Origin: Flagellimonas sp. 389
GTDB taxonomy: Bacteria; Bacteroidota; Bacteroidia; Flavobacteriales; Flavobacteriaceae
Assembly: GCF_018449435.1 (NCBI RefSeq)
Contig: NZ_JAHCMU010000003.1
Coordinates: 62,001-126,000 of the forward strand
Direction of reading: 5' to 3'
DNA length: 64,000 nucleotides
Shown here: positions 27,158 to 37,090 of the stretch, in pieces
How the letters are laid out: the number at the start of each line of letters is the position of its first letter
Numbering within the stretch: position 1 is the stretch's first letter
Made by a program: the position numbers and the translations under genes
The notes under the pieces: model-generated
What the model saw: the letters and a program-made list of their open reading frames with translations, nothing else
Database searches by the model: none
What the model was told of the DNA's origin: nothing

Positions 27158-27961
27158 TTAATTTTTCTTCACCTCAACAAATTTTGCAGCTTCAGGTTTT
27201 GCGTAAAAATCTTCTGATTTTGAATTAGTATCCACCATTACATTTTCAAAAGCGACCGTGCTTCTGGCATCTAGGATTTTACCTTCTTCGACACTATGCC
27301 ATGTAATTGATTTTGGTAAAGTAAGACCATGTAGGGTTTGCCAATCGTCATATCTAATCCATTTTACGTTATCAGAAGCTTCACCAGACCTGTAGGTCAC
27401 AGTGTATCCCAACCAAGCCATTTGATGGTTATCAGGATTATAATGGATAAAATATTCATCTTTGGAAGACGCACCCACACCAGATTCATAAGAAATTCGT
27501 ATGCCAGGATAGTTTTTGCCCTCATAGACCAGGTCTTCTGTCTCCGAGTAAATGATACCATCATCGGCAAGGACAAAAGGCATTGCATAAAAATAGAACA
27601 TCAGGTTATGGTAAAAACCGGCATCGCCTTTATATTCATTTTCAGTATCTAAAAGCCAAACTTCTTTTCCATCAAAACCAAGAGAAAACTTATCGATATC
27701 CACCCTATCTTTTCGTGACCATAAATCTATGGTATGTGTCTCTGTAAAATCTTTTTTTGGCAAATCATAAGACAGTGTTCTGTGTCTATTCCAGGTTTCC
27801 AACCCCCCATGGGCAGCAAAAACTTTTTCCAAGGCCTCTGGAAATGCTTTTTTAGGTTCAAGGCTTTCTTCTTGAGGACTTGTTTTTGCTTCCTCTTTTT
27901 TTGGAGCAGGCTTACAGGCGCCAATGGCAATTGCGAGCAGCAGGATAATTACTTTGTTCAT
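27158..27961 (-). CDS. Lipoprotein, DUF6503-like
   Basis: This 267-residue lipoprotein (lipobox AIGAC, then a Lys/Glu/Pro linker) has a beta-rich domain starting HGGLETWNRHRTLSYDLP, with DLWSRKDRVDI, FDGKEVWLLD and YDDWQTLHGLTLPKSI. The layout resembles the DUF6503 and LolA-like outer-membrane lipoprotein folds. I am unsure of the exact family. It is monocistronic, divergent from the TrmH-type methyltransferase. Confidence 0.7.
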   Translation of the reverse strand: MNKVIILLLAIAIGACKPAPKKEEAKTSPQEESLEPKKAFPEALEKVFAAHGGLETWNRHRTLSYDLPKKDFTETHTIDLWSRKDRVDIDKFSLGFDGKEVWLLDTENEYKGDAGFYHNLMFYFYAMPFVLADDGIIYSETEDLVYEGKNYPGIRISYESGVGASSKDEYFIHYNPDNHQMAWLGYTVTYRSGEASDNVKWIRYDDWQTLHGLTLPKSITWHSVEEGKILDARSTVAFENVMVDTNSKSEDFYAKPEAAKFVEVKKN

Positions 27962-27995
27962 ATTATTTAGTTTGTCGCTTTGTCGGAAAAAACTG

Positions 27996-28023
27996 TTGAA
28001 GATTACAAGAATACGTATTTTTG
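27996..28023 (+). promoter_or_regulatory. Bacteroidota-type promoter giving a near-leaderless TrmH-family mRNA
   Basis: TTG, 17 bases, TATTTTTG fits the -33/-7 pattern. The -7 box ends seven bases before ATG 28031, so the transcript should begin at or beside the start codon. Confidence 0.6.
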
Positions 28024-28030
28024 AAGTGTG

Positions 28031-28831
28031 ATGGAAACTAAATTGATTAGCAGTACCCAGAACCCATTGATTAAAAAGGTATTGCTGCTAAAGGAAAAAT
28101 CCCGTGAACGAAAAAAAACTGGATTTTTTATAATAGAAGGACAGCGAGAAATTGAACTTGCACTTAAAGGGGACTATCTTCTGAAGACAATACTTTTCTG
28201 CCCCGAAGTCCGGACCAATTTTAATATTTCCGCCTACTCCAAAAAACAAAAAATTGAGATTGTACAACTATCCAAACCTGTTTATGAGAAAATAGCTTAT
28301 AGGGAAAAAACAGAAGGTATTTTGGCCATTGCCAAAGGAAAATCACATGGCCTTTCCCAAATTCAATTTAAAACCGACAATCCTTTAATCCTCGTAGCTG
28401 AAGCACCTGAAAAACCAGGAAACATAGGTGCATTATTACGAACCGCAGATGCAGCTGCCGTAGATGCTGTTTTAATTGCCAATCCTAAATCCGACCTATA
28501 TAATCCCAATATTGTGCGCTCTAGTGTTGGATGTTTGTTCACAAACCAAATTGGTAGTGGAACTACAGAAGAGGTTATCCATTTTTTAAAGGAGAACAAA
28601 ATTAAAATATATTGTGCTGTGCTAAGTGCATCTAAAAACTACTTGGATTGTACTTTCAATGCAGCTACCGCAATTGTTGTTGGCACCGAAGCTACCGGAT
28701 TAACAGAAGCTTGGCTTCAGAATTCCGACCAAAACCTAATAATCCCGATGCAGGGTGAAATCGATTCTATGAATGTTTCCGTATCGGCAGCAATACTTAT
28801 ATTTGAAGCCAAGCGGCAACGTGGACTATAG
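28031..28831 (+). CDS. TrmH/SpoU family RNA 2'-O-methyltransferase
   Basis: This protein of 266 residues has an N-terminal substrate-binding region (STQNPLIKKVLLLKEKSRER, FFIIEGQREIE) and a SPOUT methyltransferase domain with the three family motifs: EKPGNIGALLRTADAA (motif 1), VVGTEATGL (motif 2) and IPMQGEIDSMNVSVSAAI (motif 3, forming the knot and SAM site). It modifies rRNA or tRNA; RlmB-like or TsnR-like specificity cannot be told apart here. ATG 28031 is favoured over the adjacent GTG at 28028. Confidence 0.92.
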   Translation: METKLISSTQNPLIKKVLLLKEKSRERKKTGFFIIEGQREIELALKGDYLLKTILFCPEVRTNFNISAYSKKQKIEIVQLSKPVYEKIAYREKTEGILAIAKGKSHGLSQIQFKTDNPLILVAEAPEKPGNIGALLRTADAAAVDAVLIANPKSDLYNPNIVRSSVGCLFTNQIGSGTTEEVIHFLKENKIKIYCAVLSASKNYLDCTFNAATAIVVGTEATGLTEAWLQNSDQNLIIPMQGEIDSMNVSVSAAILIFEAKRQRGL

Positions 28832-28834
28832 CCT

Positions 28835-30067
28835 ATGGAAAAAACTACTCTGTTCTACATTATTATAGGTATTCTAGTGATTCAATATTTGATTCATCAA
28901 TTATTGGAGTATCTCAATGCAAAACATTTTAGAACCAAAGTGCCTTCAGAATTAAGCGATGTCTATGACGACAAGGAATACCATAAATCGCAACAATACA
29001 AGAATGCCAATTACCAGTTCAGTTTATTTTCTGATGGTTTCTCCTTGATACTCACCCTTTGTTTTTTATTCTTTGGAGGCTTTGAATGGATAGATACGTT
29101 AACGCGTTCTGTTACTACCGATACAATCCCTATGGCACTGCTATTTTTTGGAATCATTATGTTGGGAAGCACCTTTCTAGGGATTCCTTTTTCATATTAC
29201 CAGACTTTTGTTATCGAGGAACGCTATGGTTTTAATAAAACCTCCAAAAAATTGTTTTTGTTTGATAAGATCAAAGGACTCTTGATTACTATAATTTTTG
29301 GTGGAGGTGTGCTCTCACTCTTTATATTGTTCTATCAATGGACAGGGCCAAATTTTTGGATCTACGCTTGGATCATGATCGGTGTTGTGATTTTGTTCAT
29401 GAACCTTTTTTACAGCAGGTTAATAGTTCCTCTATTTAACAAGCAGACTCCGCTTGCGGAAGGAAGTCTAAAAAATGCAATCGAGAACTATGCCAAAAAA
29501 GTTGGTTTTGAGCTTAATAATATTTTTGTGATTGACGGCTCAAAAAGATCGACCAAGGCCAATGCTTACTTTTCCGGTTTTGGGAAGGAAAAACGAATTA
29601 CATTGTTCGATACCCTCATCAATGATTTGAGCGAAGATGAAATTGTTGCGGTCTTAGCGCATGAAGTCGGACATTACAAAAGAAAACACATCATTTTTAA
29701 CTTGATAGTCTCTCTAGGGTTAACTGGTTTTACACTTTTTATCCTTTCTCTTTTCATCAATATTCCAGAAGTATCCTTGGCCATAGGGGTAAACACAGCT
29801 AGTTTTCATGCTGGCTTGGTCGGTTTTGTGTTATTGTACAGCCCCATTTCTGAGATTACTGGATTGGCCATGAACTACCTATCCAGAAGGTTTGAGTTTC
29901 AAGCGGACGATTATGCCAAAAATACGTTTGCTGCCATGCCTTTGGTAACCTCATTGAAAAAATTATCAAAAAACAGTTTGAGCAATTTAACCCCGCACCC
30001 TGCCTACGTTTTTGTACACTACTCCCATCCACCTCTTGTTGAACGCATTAGAAACCTAAAGGCATAA
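28835..30067 (+). CDS. M48 (Ste24/CAAX protease 1-type) membrane metallopeptidase
   Basis: This 410-residue protein has about seven membrane segments and the Ste24 signature. The zinc site is VLAHEVGHYKRKH (HExxH, about residue 275), with the third ligand in the EFQADDYAKN segment near residue 350. The N-terminal FRTKVPSELSDVYDDKEYHKSQ region also matches Ste24-type family members. Bacteria lack prenylated CAAX proteins in general, so the substrate is unknown; a membrane-quality-control role is likely. It starts 3 bp after the methyltransferase stop. Confidence 0.92.
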   Translation: MEKTTLFYIIIGILVIQYLIHQLLEYLNAKHFRTKVPSELSDVYDDKEYHKSQQYKNANYQFSLFSDGFSLILTLCFLFFGGFEWIDTLTRSVTTDTIPMALLFFGIIMLGSTFLGIPFSYYQTFVIEERYGFNKTSKKLFLFDKIKGLLITIIFGGGVLSLFILFYQWTGPNFWIYAWIMIGVVILFMNLFYSRLIVPLFNKQTPLAEGSLKNAIENYAKKVGFELNNIFVIDGSKRSTKANAYFSGFGKEKRITLFDTLINDLSEDEIVAVLAHEVGHYKRKHIIFNLIVSLGLTGFTLFILSLFINIPEVSLAIGVNTASFHAGLVGFVLLYSPISEITGLAMNYLSRRFEFQADDYAKNTFAAMPLVTSLKKLSKNSLSNLTPHPAYVFVHYSHPPLVERIRNLKA

Positions 30068-30111
30068 TTTTTGTTGTTTACGTTTGAAGATTATGGTAAC
30101 TTTAATATAAT

Positions 30112-32316
30112 ATGACGGAAGCTGCTATAGAAAAAGAGAACAAGCAAATTGCGAAGCAATACAAAGAATTGCTCCGGATAAGCTATCAAAACTTGACTTC
30201 GGAGGACAAGAAATTAATACGCTCAGCTTTTGACGTGGCCGTTGATGCACATAAAGACCAGCGTAGAAAATCTGGTGAGGCTTATATTTTTCATCCAATC
30301 GCCGTGGCAAAGATAGTAGCCTCGGAAATTGGTTTGGATGCCGTTTCCATAGCTTCTGCTTTGCTTCACGATGTCGTGGAAGATACGCCTTACACACTCG
30401 CGGATATAGAGCGTATGTTTGGTGAAACCGTTGCCCGTATCGTTGACGGCCTCACAAAAATATCACACTTAAAAAAGGATAAGGATGTAAGTCAGCAAGC
30501 AGAGAACTTTAGAAAAATGCTGTTGACCTTGCATGATGATGTACGGGTTATCATTATCAAAATTGCGGATAGGTACCACAACATGCTCACCATGGATTCC
30601 ATGCCCGAGCACAAACAAGTGAAGATAGCTTCGGAAACCTTATACATTTATGCACCATTGGCCCATCGAATAGGGCTTTACAATATAAAAACACATTTAG
30701 AGGACCTCAGCTTAAAATATACGGAGCCAGAAGTATACCAAGATATACAGGCAAAAATTGAAGATACCGAGGAAGAACAATTGGCTTACATCGAAGATTT
30801 TTCCAATGTTATAAGGACTTCACTGGATAAAGAAGGACTGAATTACGACATCAAAGGAAGGATGAAATCCATTTTTTCCATCAGAAGAAAAATGAAGGTA
30901 CAAAATGTTTCTTTTGATGAGGTGTACGACAAATTTGCCCTGCGTATCATTTACAAATCGGATAGAAAAAATGAAAAGTTTTTAGCTTGGAAAATCTATT
31001 CTATCGTAACGGATCATTTTACGCCAAACCCCATTCGTTTGCGGGATTGGATTACATCGCCAAAATCTACAGGCTATGAAGCCTTGCACATTACCGTTAT
31101 GGGACCCAAGGGAAAATGGGTAGAGGTGCAAATACGCAGCGAACGTATGCACGAGATTGCAGAAAAGGGATATGCAGCCCATTTTAAATACAAACATGGC
31201 GAACAGAAAGAACAAGGTATAGAAGATTGGTTAAACCGTTTACAGGAAGCATTAGAGACTTCAAACAACAATGCCGTTGATTTTGTAGAGGAATTTAAGC
31301 TCAATCTCTATTCAAAAGAGATTTTTGTATTTACGCCCAAGGGAGAATTAAAGTCCATGCCCAAAGGAGCTACACCTTTGGATTTTGCTTTTCACATTCA
31401 CACTGAGATAGGCATGAAAACCAGAGGGGCTAGAGTCAATGGAAAGTTGGTCCCCTTAGGGTCAGAGCTACGCAGCGGTGACCAAGTTGAAATTATTACT
31501 TCGGAAAGTGCCAAGCCCAATCAAAGTTGGTTGGATTATGCACATACGGCACGGGCACGCTCAAAAATCAAATCATCGCTTGGCGAGGAGAAAAAAAGTG
31601 TTGCAGCAGATGGTAAAGAAATCCTTCGTAGAAAACTTAAGTCGCAAAAAATAACGCTTAACGAGGATACGGTCAATAAGCTGGTCACTTATTTTAAATT
31701 AAAGACCAGCCTAGATTTATTCTATCGCGTAGGTATTGGTGTTATAGATAATGAACGAATCAAGGAATTTGCATCGTCATATCACAATGCATTCTTAAAC
31801 TTCTTTAAAAACAGAATCAGACGAAATCCTACTCCCAAGGATATTGATAAGGAAGAGATTACCACTACGTATGACATGCTTGTTTTTGGCAAGGAAGAGG
31901 AAAAATTAAGCTATAAGCTTTCGCAGTGTTGCAATCCTATTCCAGGGGATGATGTTTTTGGTTTTTTAAGTGTAAGCGATGGTATAAAGGTGCACAAGAA
32001 AAATTGCCCCAATGCGATTTCCCTGCAATCCAACTACGCCTACAGAATCATGACGGCCAAATGGATAGATTCGACCCAAGAAGACTTTAAGGCAGATATT
32101 AATATTACAGGAATCGACAATTTGGGACTTGTAAATGAAATTACCAATATTATATCGGACAATATGCACGTAAACATGCGAAATTTAAATTTTTCTGCTG
32201 ATGGCGGAACGTTTACGGGCAAGATTACATTGGTCGTAAAAAACAATGCCATCTTAAAAAAGTTGGTCAACAATTTAAAGCAGATAGAGGGCATAGACAA
32301 AGTCACCAGAATTTAA
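30112..32316 (+). CDS. Bifunctional (p)ppGpp synthetase/hydrolase
   Basis: This 734-residue RelA/SpoT homolog has four domains in order: the HD hydrolase (ALLHDVVEDT, about residue 85; RYHNML), the synthetase (MKSIFSIRRKM, STGYEALHITV, EVQIRSERMHEIAEKG), TGS (PKGELKSMPKGATPLDFAFH) and a C-terminal ACT domain. Both the HD motif and the synthetase catalytic Glu (VEVQIR) are present, so both activities look intact. It controls the stringent response. It starts 44 bp after the M48 gene and is followed by fur. Confidence 0.95.
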   Translation: MTEAAIEKENKQIAKQYKELLRISYQNLTSEDKKLIRSAFDVAVDAHKDQRRKSGEAYIFHPIAVAKIVASEIGLDAVSIASALLHDVVEDTPYTLADIERMFGETVARIVDGLTKISHLKKDKDVSQQAENFRKMLLTLHDDVRVIIIKIADRYHNMLTMDSMPEHKQVKIASETLYIYAPLAHRIGLYNIKTHLEDLSLKYTEPEVYQDIQAKIEDTEEEQLAYIEDFSNVIRTSLDKEGLNYDIKGRMKSIFSIRRKMKVQNVSFDEVYDKFALRIIYKSDRKNEKFLAWKIYSIVTDHFTPNPIRLRDWITSPKSTGYEALHITVMGPKGKWVEVQIRSERMHEIAEKGYAAHFKYKHGEQKEQGIEDWLNRLQEALETSNNNAVDFVEEFKLNLYSKEIFVFTPKGELKSMPKGATPLDFAFHIHTEIGMKTRGARVNGKLVPLGSELRSGDQVEIITSESAKPNQSWLDYAHTARARSKIKSSLGEEKKSVAADGKEILRRKLKSQKITLNEDTVNKLVTYFKLKTSLDLFYRVGIGVIDNERIKEFASSYHNAFLNFFKNRIRRNPTPKDIDKEEITTTYDMLVFGKEEEKLSYKLSQCCNPIPGDDVFGFLSVSDGIKVHKKNCPNAISLQSNYAYRIMTAKWIDSTQEDFKADINITGIDNLGLVNEITNIISDNMHVNMRNLNFSADGGTFTGKITLVVKNNAILKKLVNNLKQIEGIDKVTRI

Positions 32317-32326
32317 TTTTTAGCTG

Positions 32327-32334
32327 TACCTTTG
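32327..32334 (+). promoter_or_regulatory. Candidate -7 box for fur
   Basis: TACCTTTG matches TAnnTTTG 24 bases before ATG 32359, just after the stringent-response gene stop. No TTG at -33. It lies over an in-frame TTG at 32332, which is therefore unlikely to be the start. Confidence 0.45.
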
Positions 32335-32358
32335 TCCTTTAGTTTAGGTCAGAAAGCT

Positions 32359-32814
32359 ATGGGGAACAACAAAAATCAGGAAATTGTAAAAAATGTATTC
32401 ACTTCTTTTTTAGAGGATAATGGGCATCGCAAAACACCAGAACGCTATGCAATTTTACAGGAAATCTATAATAGCGATGACCATTTTGATGTAGAATCCC
32501 TTTACATCAAAATGAAAACAAAAAATTATAGGGTAAGCCGTGCCACATTATATAATACGATTGAGCTTTTGTTGGATTGTAAGTTAGTGCGAAAACATCA
32601 ATTTGGAAAAAATCAGGCACAATACGAAAAATCCTATTTTGACCGTCAACATGATCATGTCATACTTACAGATACGGGAGAAGTGGTAGAGTTCTGTGAC
32701 CCTAGAATCCAATCCATTAAAAAGACAATAGAAGAGGTTTTTGACATTAAAATCAGTAACCACTCCCTGTATTTCTACGGAACACGAAACAAAGAAGAAA
32801 ACCTAACCGAATAA
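32359..32814 (+). CDS. Fur family transcriptional regulator
   Basis: This protein of 151 residues has a winged-helix DNA-binding domain ([28 protein letters not shown]) and a dimerisation domain with metal-binding residues ([20 protein letters not shown]). The CxxC pair of the structural zinc site is missing; only one Cys remains, as in many flavobacterial members. Whether it senses iron, zinc, manganese or peroxide cannot be said. ATG 32359 is chosen over an upstream TTG. It is 12 bp upstream of purA and probably cotranscribed with it. Confidence 0.9.
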   Translation: MGNNKNQEIVKNVFTSFLEDNGHRKTPERYAILQEIYNSDDHFDVESLYIKMKTKNYRVSRATLYNTIELLLDCKLVRKHQFGKNQAQYEKSYFDRQHDHVILTDTGEVVEFCDPRIQSIKKTIEEVFDIKISNHSLYFYGTRNKEENLTE

Positions 32815-32826
32815 CCAACACATTTC

Positions 32827-34095
32827 ATGGTAGATTTATTGCTTGGACTCCAATGGGGAGACGAAGGAAAAGGAAAAATTGTTGATGTACTTACCAAAGA
32901 TTATGATATTATTGCCAGATTTCAAGGTGGTCCCAATGCAGGGCATACTTTGGAGTTTGATGGCATAAAACATGTTCTACATACCATCCCCTCTGGGATT
33001 TTCCATAAAAATGCTGTAAATGTAGTGGGTAACGGAGTGGTCATAGACCCGGTTATTTTCAAAAAGGAATTGGACAATCTAGAAAAGTTTGAAATTGATA
33101 TTATTTCCAAGCTTTTTATCTCCAGAAAGGCACATCTTATTCTACCAACACATCGCTTACTGGATGCTGCATCAGAGGCCGCAAAAGGAAAAGCCAAGAT
33201 TGGGTCCACATTAAAAGGAATAGGCCCTACCTATATGGATAAAACGGGGAGAAACGGCATGCGTGTCGGTGATTTGGAATTTGATAATTGGGAAGCAAAA
33301 TACCGTATACTGGCAGATAAACATGAGGCCATGATAGGATTCTACAATGTGGATATCCAATATGACCTTAAAGAGCTTGAAGCTGAGTTTCACGAAGGAA
33401 TCGCTACGCTAAAGCAATTGCGATTCATAGACAGCGAAGAATACATTTTTCAAGCTCAAAAAGAAGGTAAAAGAATATTGGCAGAAGGAGCACAAGGTTC
33501 CTTATTGGATATTGATTTTGGAACGTATCCCTTTGTTACATCATCCAACACAACAGCGGCAGGAGCGTGTACCGGCCTGGGAGTAGCCCCAAATAAAATT
33601 GGTCGCGTTTTGGGAATTTTTAAGGCATATACCACAAGAGTTGGTAGTGGCCCCTTCCCTACCGAACTATTTGATGAGGACGGTGAGACAATGGGTCGTG
33701 TTGGAAATGAGTTCGGTGCGACTACAGGAAGACCAAGAAGGTGCGGATGGTTAGATTTGGTCGCCCTAAAATATGCAGTGCAAGTCAATGGTGTAACTGA
33801 GTTGATGATGATGAAAGCAGATGTACTGAGCGGATTTAAAAATTTAAAGGTATGTACTGCTTATAAGTACAAAGGTGAGGAAATTGAGCACCTGCCCTAT
33901 AATATCGAAAGCGAAAATATAGTCCCGGTTTATAAGGAGGTGAAAGGTTGGTCAAAAGATTTGACCAAACTAACCAAAGCGGAAGAGCTTCCACCCGCTC
34001 TGAACGATTATATTTCATTTTTAGAGAAGGAATTGAATGTACCCATTAAAATAGTATCGGTTGGGCCAGACAGGCTGCAGACTATACATCGATGA
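32827..34095 (+). CDS. purA: Adenylosuccinate synthase
   Basis: This 422-residue enzyme couples GTP hydrolysis to the formation of adenylosuccinate from IMP and aspartate, the first committed step to AMP. The P-loop-like QWGDEGKGK (residues 9-17) carries the catalytic Asp, GPNAGHT is in place of the usual GGNNAGHT, and KGIGPTYMDK, EGAQGSLLDIDFGTYP, TTGRPRRCGWLD and VGPDR all fit the family. It lies directly after fur. Confidence 0.97.
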   Translation: MVDLLLGLQWGDEGKGKIVDVLTKDYDIIARFQGGPNAGHTLEFDGIKHVLHTIPSGIFHKNAVNVVGNGVVIDPVIFKKELDNLEKFEIDIISKLFISRKAHLILPTHRLLDAASEAAKGKAKIGSTLKGIGPTYMDKTGRNGMRVGDLEFDNWEAKYRILADKHEAMIGFYNVDIQYDLKELEAEFHEGIATLKQLRFIDSEEYIFQAQKEGKRILAEGAQGSLLDIDFGTYPFVTSSNTTAAGACTGLGVAPNKIGRVLGIFKAYTTRVGSGPFPTELFDEDGETMGRVGNEFGATTGRPRRCGWLDLVALKYAVQVNGVTELMMMKADVLSGFKNLKVCTAYKYKGEEIEHLPYNIESENIVPVYKEVKGWSKDLTKLTKAEELPPALNDYISFLEKELNVPIKIVSVGPDRLQTIHR

Positions 34096-34144
34096 GTTTT
34101 CCCAAACCTTTCTAAATCATTTTTACTGCTTTCCTTAAAAATCA

Positions 34145-34152
34145 TACTTTTG
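34145..34152 (+). promoter_or_regulatory. Candidate -7 box for the OstA-like gene
   Basis: TACTTTTG (exact TAnnTTTG) lies 16 bases upstream of the TTG start at 34169. No TTG at the -33 position. Confidence 0.4.
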
Positions 34153-34168
34153 GACAAAATTCAATGTA

Positions 34169-35869
34169 TTGAAAAGAATTTTAATAGCTCTTTTTACATT
34201 TTGCCTCTATGTGGGCAATGCACAAGAACAAGAAAATACACCAGAAAGTAAGCAAATAAACATTGTCTACGGTGCAAATTTCACCAAAGATGAGGCACAA
34301 TTTCCTGGAGCTTCCATATTTAGCAAAGATGATCAACGACAAGTTCAATTTGAGCATAAAGGTGCTGACCTATGGTGCGATATCGCTATTTTTTACTCTC
34401 AGGAAAATAGGCTTAGAGCTATTGGCAATGTGCGGTTACAGCAAGGGGATTCCATAGAAATGAACAGTGCAAAACTGGACTGGAACGGAGATACGAGTTT
34501 AGCCAAAGCATGGGAAAGTGTAGACCTGACAGATGGTAAAATGACCTTGACCACGGATACCTTGTACTTTGATCGCGAAAAACAAGTTTCGTATTATAAC
34601 TCTGGGGGCAAGGTTGTAGATTCCGTCAATGTACTGACGAGTAAAATAGGTACGTATTTTACCGAGTTGAAAAAAGTACAGTTTAAAAGTGATGTCCATA
34701 TCGACAATCCCGAGTACATCATAGACTCCGAACAATTGGACTATTACCGTGTTTCAAAAAACGCCTACATGTACGGTCCTTCTACGATTACAGGAGAAGA
34801 ATATAAAATTTATTGTGAGCGTGGTTTTTATGATACTAAAATTGAACAAGGCTACGGCATCAAGAATACAAGGATTGATTATAATAACAAGATAATAGTG
34901 GGCGACAGTCTCTATTTTGACAAGACTTCTGAATTCGCATCGGCCACCAATAACATTCAAATTACCGATACTATAAACGATGGGGTCATTCGAGCCCATT
35001 ATGCAGAGGTTTTTAAGGCCAAGGATTCTGTTTTTGCCACAAAAAGAGCCGTTTCAGTAAGCTTGGTAGAACAAGACTCCTTGTACATGCACGGAGACAC
35101 CTTAATGGTGACCGGTAAGGCAGAAAGTCGCATTCTTAGGGCTTTTAGAAATGCAAAATTCTATAAAACGGATTTAAGCGGTAAATGCGATTCCATCCAT
35201 TCCGAAGAAAAAACAGGGATTACCCAATTAATACGGAACCCCATCATGTGGAATGTTGAAAATCAGATAACCGGAGATAGTATTCATTTAATTTCAGATT
35301 TGGAGACCGAAAAATTGGATTCGCTCAAAGTACTGGAAAATGCTTTTATCATTTCCTTTGATACTATTGGTAAAGCTGGTTACAATCAAGCAAAAGGGAA
35401 AGATCTGTTTGGAAAATTCATCGAAAACGAACTTAAAATCATTGACTTGGTAAAAAACACCGAAGTAATTTATTACATGTACAATGATGACGATGAGTTA
35501 ATCGGTATCGATAAAACCATTTGCAGTAAGATACGATTGCTAATGGCAAACAATGACATAGAGGATATCACCTTTTTTGTGAATCCGGATGGCGATATTT
35601 TTCCTGATAAAGATCTACCCTTAGAGAGTAGAAAACTAAAGGGATTCGTTTGGCGTGGGGATGAACGTATTTTAAGTAAGGACGATATTTTTGATGAGGA
35701 TGACAACAATATAGAACTTGTTCCCATACGTGGTATTGAAAATCCAATAGATATTGATGCGGAGGAACAGGAACGTAGTAAAAATGAAAACGACCCAATT
35801 AACAATATTCCAAACTCGAAAGGCACAAAGCCTAAACAGATTACGGCTAAAAAGGTACAGAAACCCTGA
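34169..35869 (+). CDS. OstA-like (LptA-type) LPS transport protein
   Basis: This 566-residue secreted protein has a signal peptide (ALFTFCLYVGNAQ) and repeated beta-strands typical of the OstA/LptA jellyroll: LRAIGNVRLQQGDSIEM, DSEQLDYYRVSKNAYMYG, GDSLYFDKTSE. LptA bridges the periplasm and carries LPS from LptB2FGC to LptD; this long version with an acidic C-terminal tail is the Bacteroidota form. The start is TTG at 34169, overlapped by an out-of-frame ATG-TAT-TGA (34164-34172). The stop overlaps the next ATG by one base (TGATG). lptB lies 27 kb away in the window. Confidence 0.85.
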   Translation: MKRILIALFTFCLYVGNAQEQENTPESKQINIVYGANFTKDEAQFPGASIFSKDDQRQVQFEHKGADLWCDIAIFYSQENRLRAIGNVRLQQGDSIEMNSAKLDWNGDTSLAKAWESVDLTDGKMTLTTDTLYFDREKQVSYYNSGGKVVDSVNVLTSKIGTYFTELKKVQFKSDVHIDNPEYIIDSEQLDYYRVSKNAYMYGPSTITGEEYKIYCERGFYDTKIEQGYGIKNTRIDYNNKIIVGDSLYFDKTSEFASATNNIQITDTINDGVIRAHYAEVFKAKDSVFATKRAVSVSLVEQDSLYMHGDTLMVTGKAESRILRAFRNAKFYKTDLSGKCDSIHSEEKTGITQLIRNPIMWNVENQITGDSIHLISDLETEKLDSLKVLENAFIISFDTIGKAGYNQAKGKDLFGKFIENELKIIDLVKNTEVIYYMYNDDDELIGIDKTICSKIRLLMANNDIEDITFFVNPDGDIFPDKDLPLESRKLKGFVWRGDERILSKDDIFDEDDNNIELVPIRGIENPIDIDAEEQERSKNENDPINNIPNSKGTKPKQITAKKVQKP

Positions 35870-37065
35870 TGCTCAAAGATGATTTTTACACATACCAAAC
35901 CCAGACTACCCCATACCCGCTTGGGCTAGAAGTTTCTCACGCTCTTGGCAGTTACATTTATGATTCGCAAGGTAATGCACACTTAGATTTTGTAGCTGGT
36001 GTTTCAGCTTGCAGCCTTGGACATTGTAATCCCAGTGTCGTTAATGCCATAAAAGAACAAACTGAAAAGTACATGCATGTCATGGTATATGGAGAGTATG
36101 TACAGCAACCAGCAGTGGAATACACAAAGCTCTTGGCTTCACACCTTCCTGAAAACCTTAAAACAACCTATTTGGTCAATTCTGGTACGGAAGCCATAGA
36201 AGGCGCTTTAAAATTAGCTAGAAGGTTTACCGGTCGTTCCCAGTTCATAGCCGCCCATCATGCCTATCATGGCAACACTATGGGAAGTTTGAGCATTATG
36301 GGTTTTGAGGAACGTAAAAGTGCATTTAGACCCCTAATCCCAGATGTCAACTTTATTGTGTTTAATAGACAGAAAGATTTAGAGGAAATCACTGAAAAAA
36401 CAGCAGCGGTCATCCTAGAGACCATTCAGGGGGGAGCTGGCTTTATATTGCCAGAAAACGGATATCTAGAGCAAGTAAGACAACGTTGCAATGAAGTTGG
36501 GGCACTATTGATTTTGGACGAGATACAACCCGGATTCGGAAGAACAGGGAAACTCTTTGCATTTGAACATTTTAATTGTATACCCGATATTTTGGTCGTG
36601 GGTAAGGGTATGGCCTCAGGATTACCGGTTGGAGCTTTTATTGCCTCAAAAGAACTGATGGATACCTTACAAGACGCTCCAAAGCTTGGACATATTACCA
36701 CATTTGGCGGAAATCCAGTAATCGCAGCTGCCAGCTTGGCAACATTAAGGGAACTAACTGAAAATCGCCTCATTCAAGAGACATTAGCGAAAGAAAAACT
36801 GTTCCGTTCCCTTTTGGTACACCCTTTGATTAAAAAGATACGGGGTAAAGGTTTAATGCTTGCTTTGCTATTTGAGGACGAAAAAATCGCCAACCATTTA
36901 GTGTTGACAGCGGCCAAAGAAAGGCTTATCCTTTTCTGGTTGCTTTTTGAACCCAGAGCAGTACGTATTTCGCCACCTTTAACGATTTCCATGAAAGAAA
37001 TAACAGAAGGATGCGACAAAATAATGGCGATTTTAAAGGCATACAAACCAACAGCTGTTAACTAA
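35869..37065 (+). CDS. Class III PLP aminotransferase (acetylornithine/ornithine type)
   Basis: This 398-residue aminotransferase shows LVNSGTEAIEGALKLAR, AYHGNTMGSLS, LILDEIQPGFGRTGKLFAFE and the PLP lysine K246 in VVGKGMASGLPVG. The family moves amino groups from omega-amino acids such as acetylornithine, ornithine or lysine to 2-oxoglutarate; the precise substrate is uncertain. Translation is coupled to the OstA-like gene (one-base overlap), an unexpected pairing. The C-terminal RAVRISPPLTIS is the usual end motif. Confidence 0.88.
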   Translation: MLKDDFYTYQTQTTPYPLGLEVSHALGSYIYDSQGNAHLDFVAGVSACSLGHCNPSVVNAIKEQTEKYMHVMVYGEYVQQPAVEYTKLLASHLPENLKTTYLVNSGTEAIEGALKLARRFTGRSQFIAAHHAYHGNTMGSLSIMGFEERKSAFRPLIPDVNFIVFNRQKDLEEITEKTAAVILETIQGGAGFILPENGYLEQVRQRCNEVGALLILDEIQPGFGRTGKLFAFEHFNCIPDILVVGKGMASGLPVGAFIASKELMDTLQDAPKLGHITTFGGNPVIAAASLATLRELTENRLIQETLAKEKLFRSLLVHPLIKKIRGKGLMLALLFEDEKIANHLVLTAAKERLILFWLLFEPRAVRISPPLTISMKEITEGCDKIMAILKAYKPTAVN

Positions 37066-37090
37066 TTTGTTGATAACATACCCAAAATGC

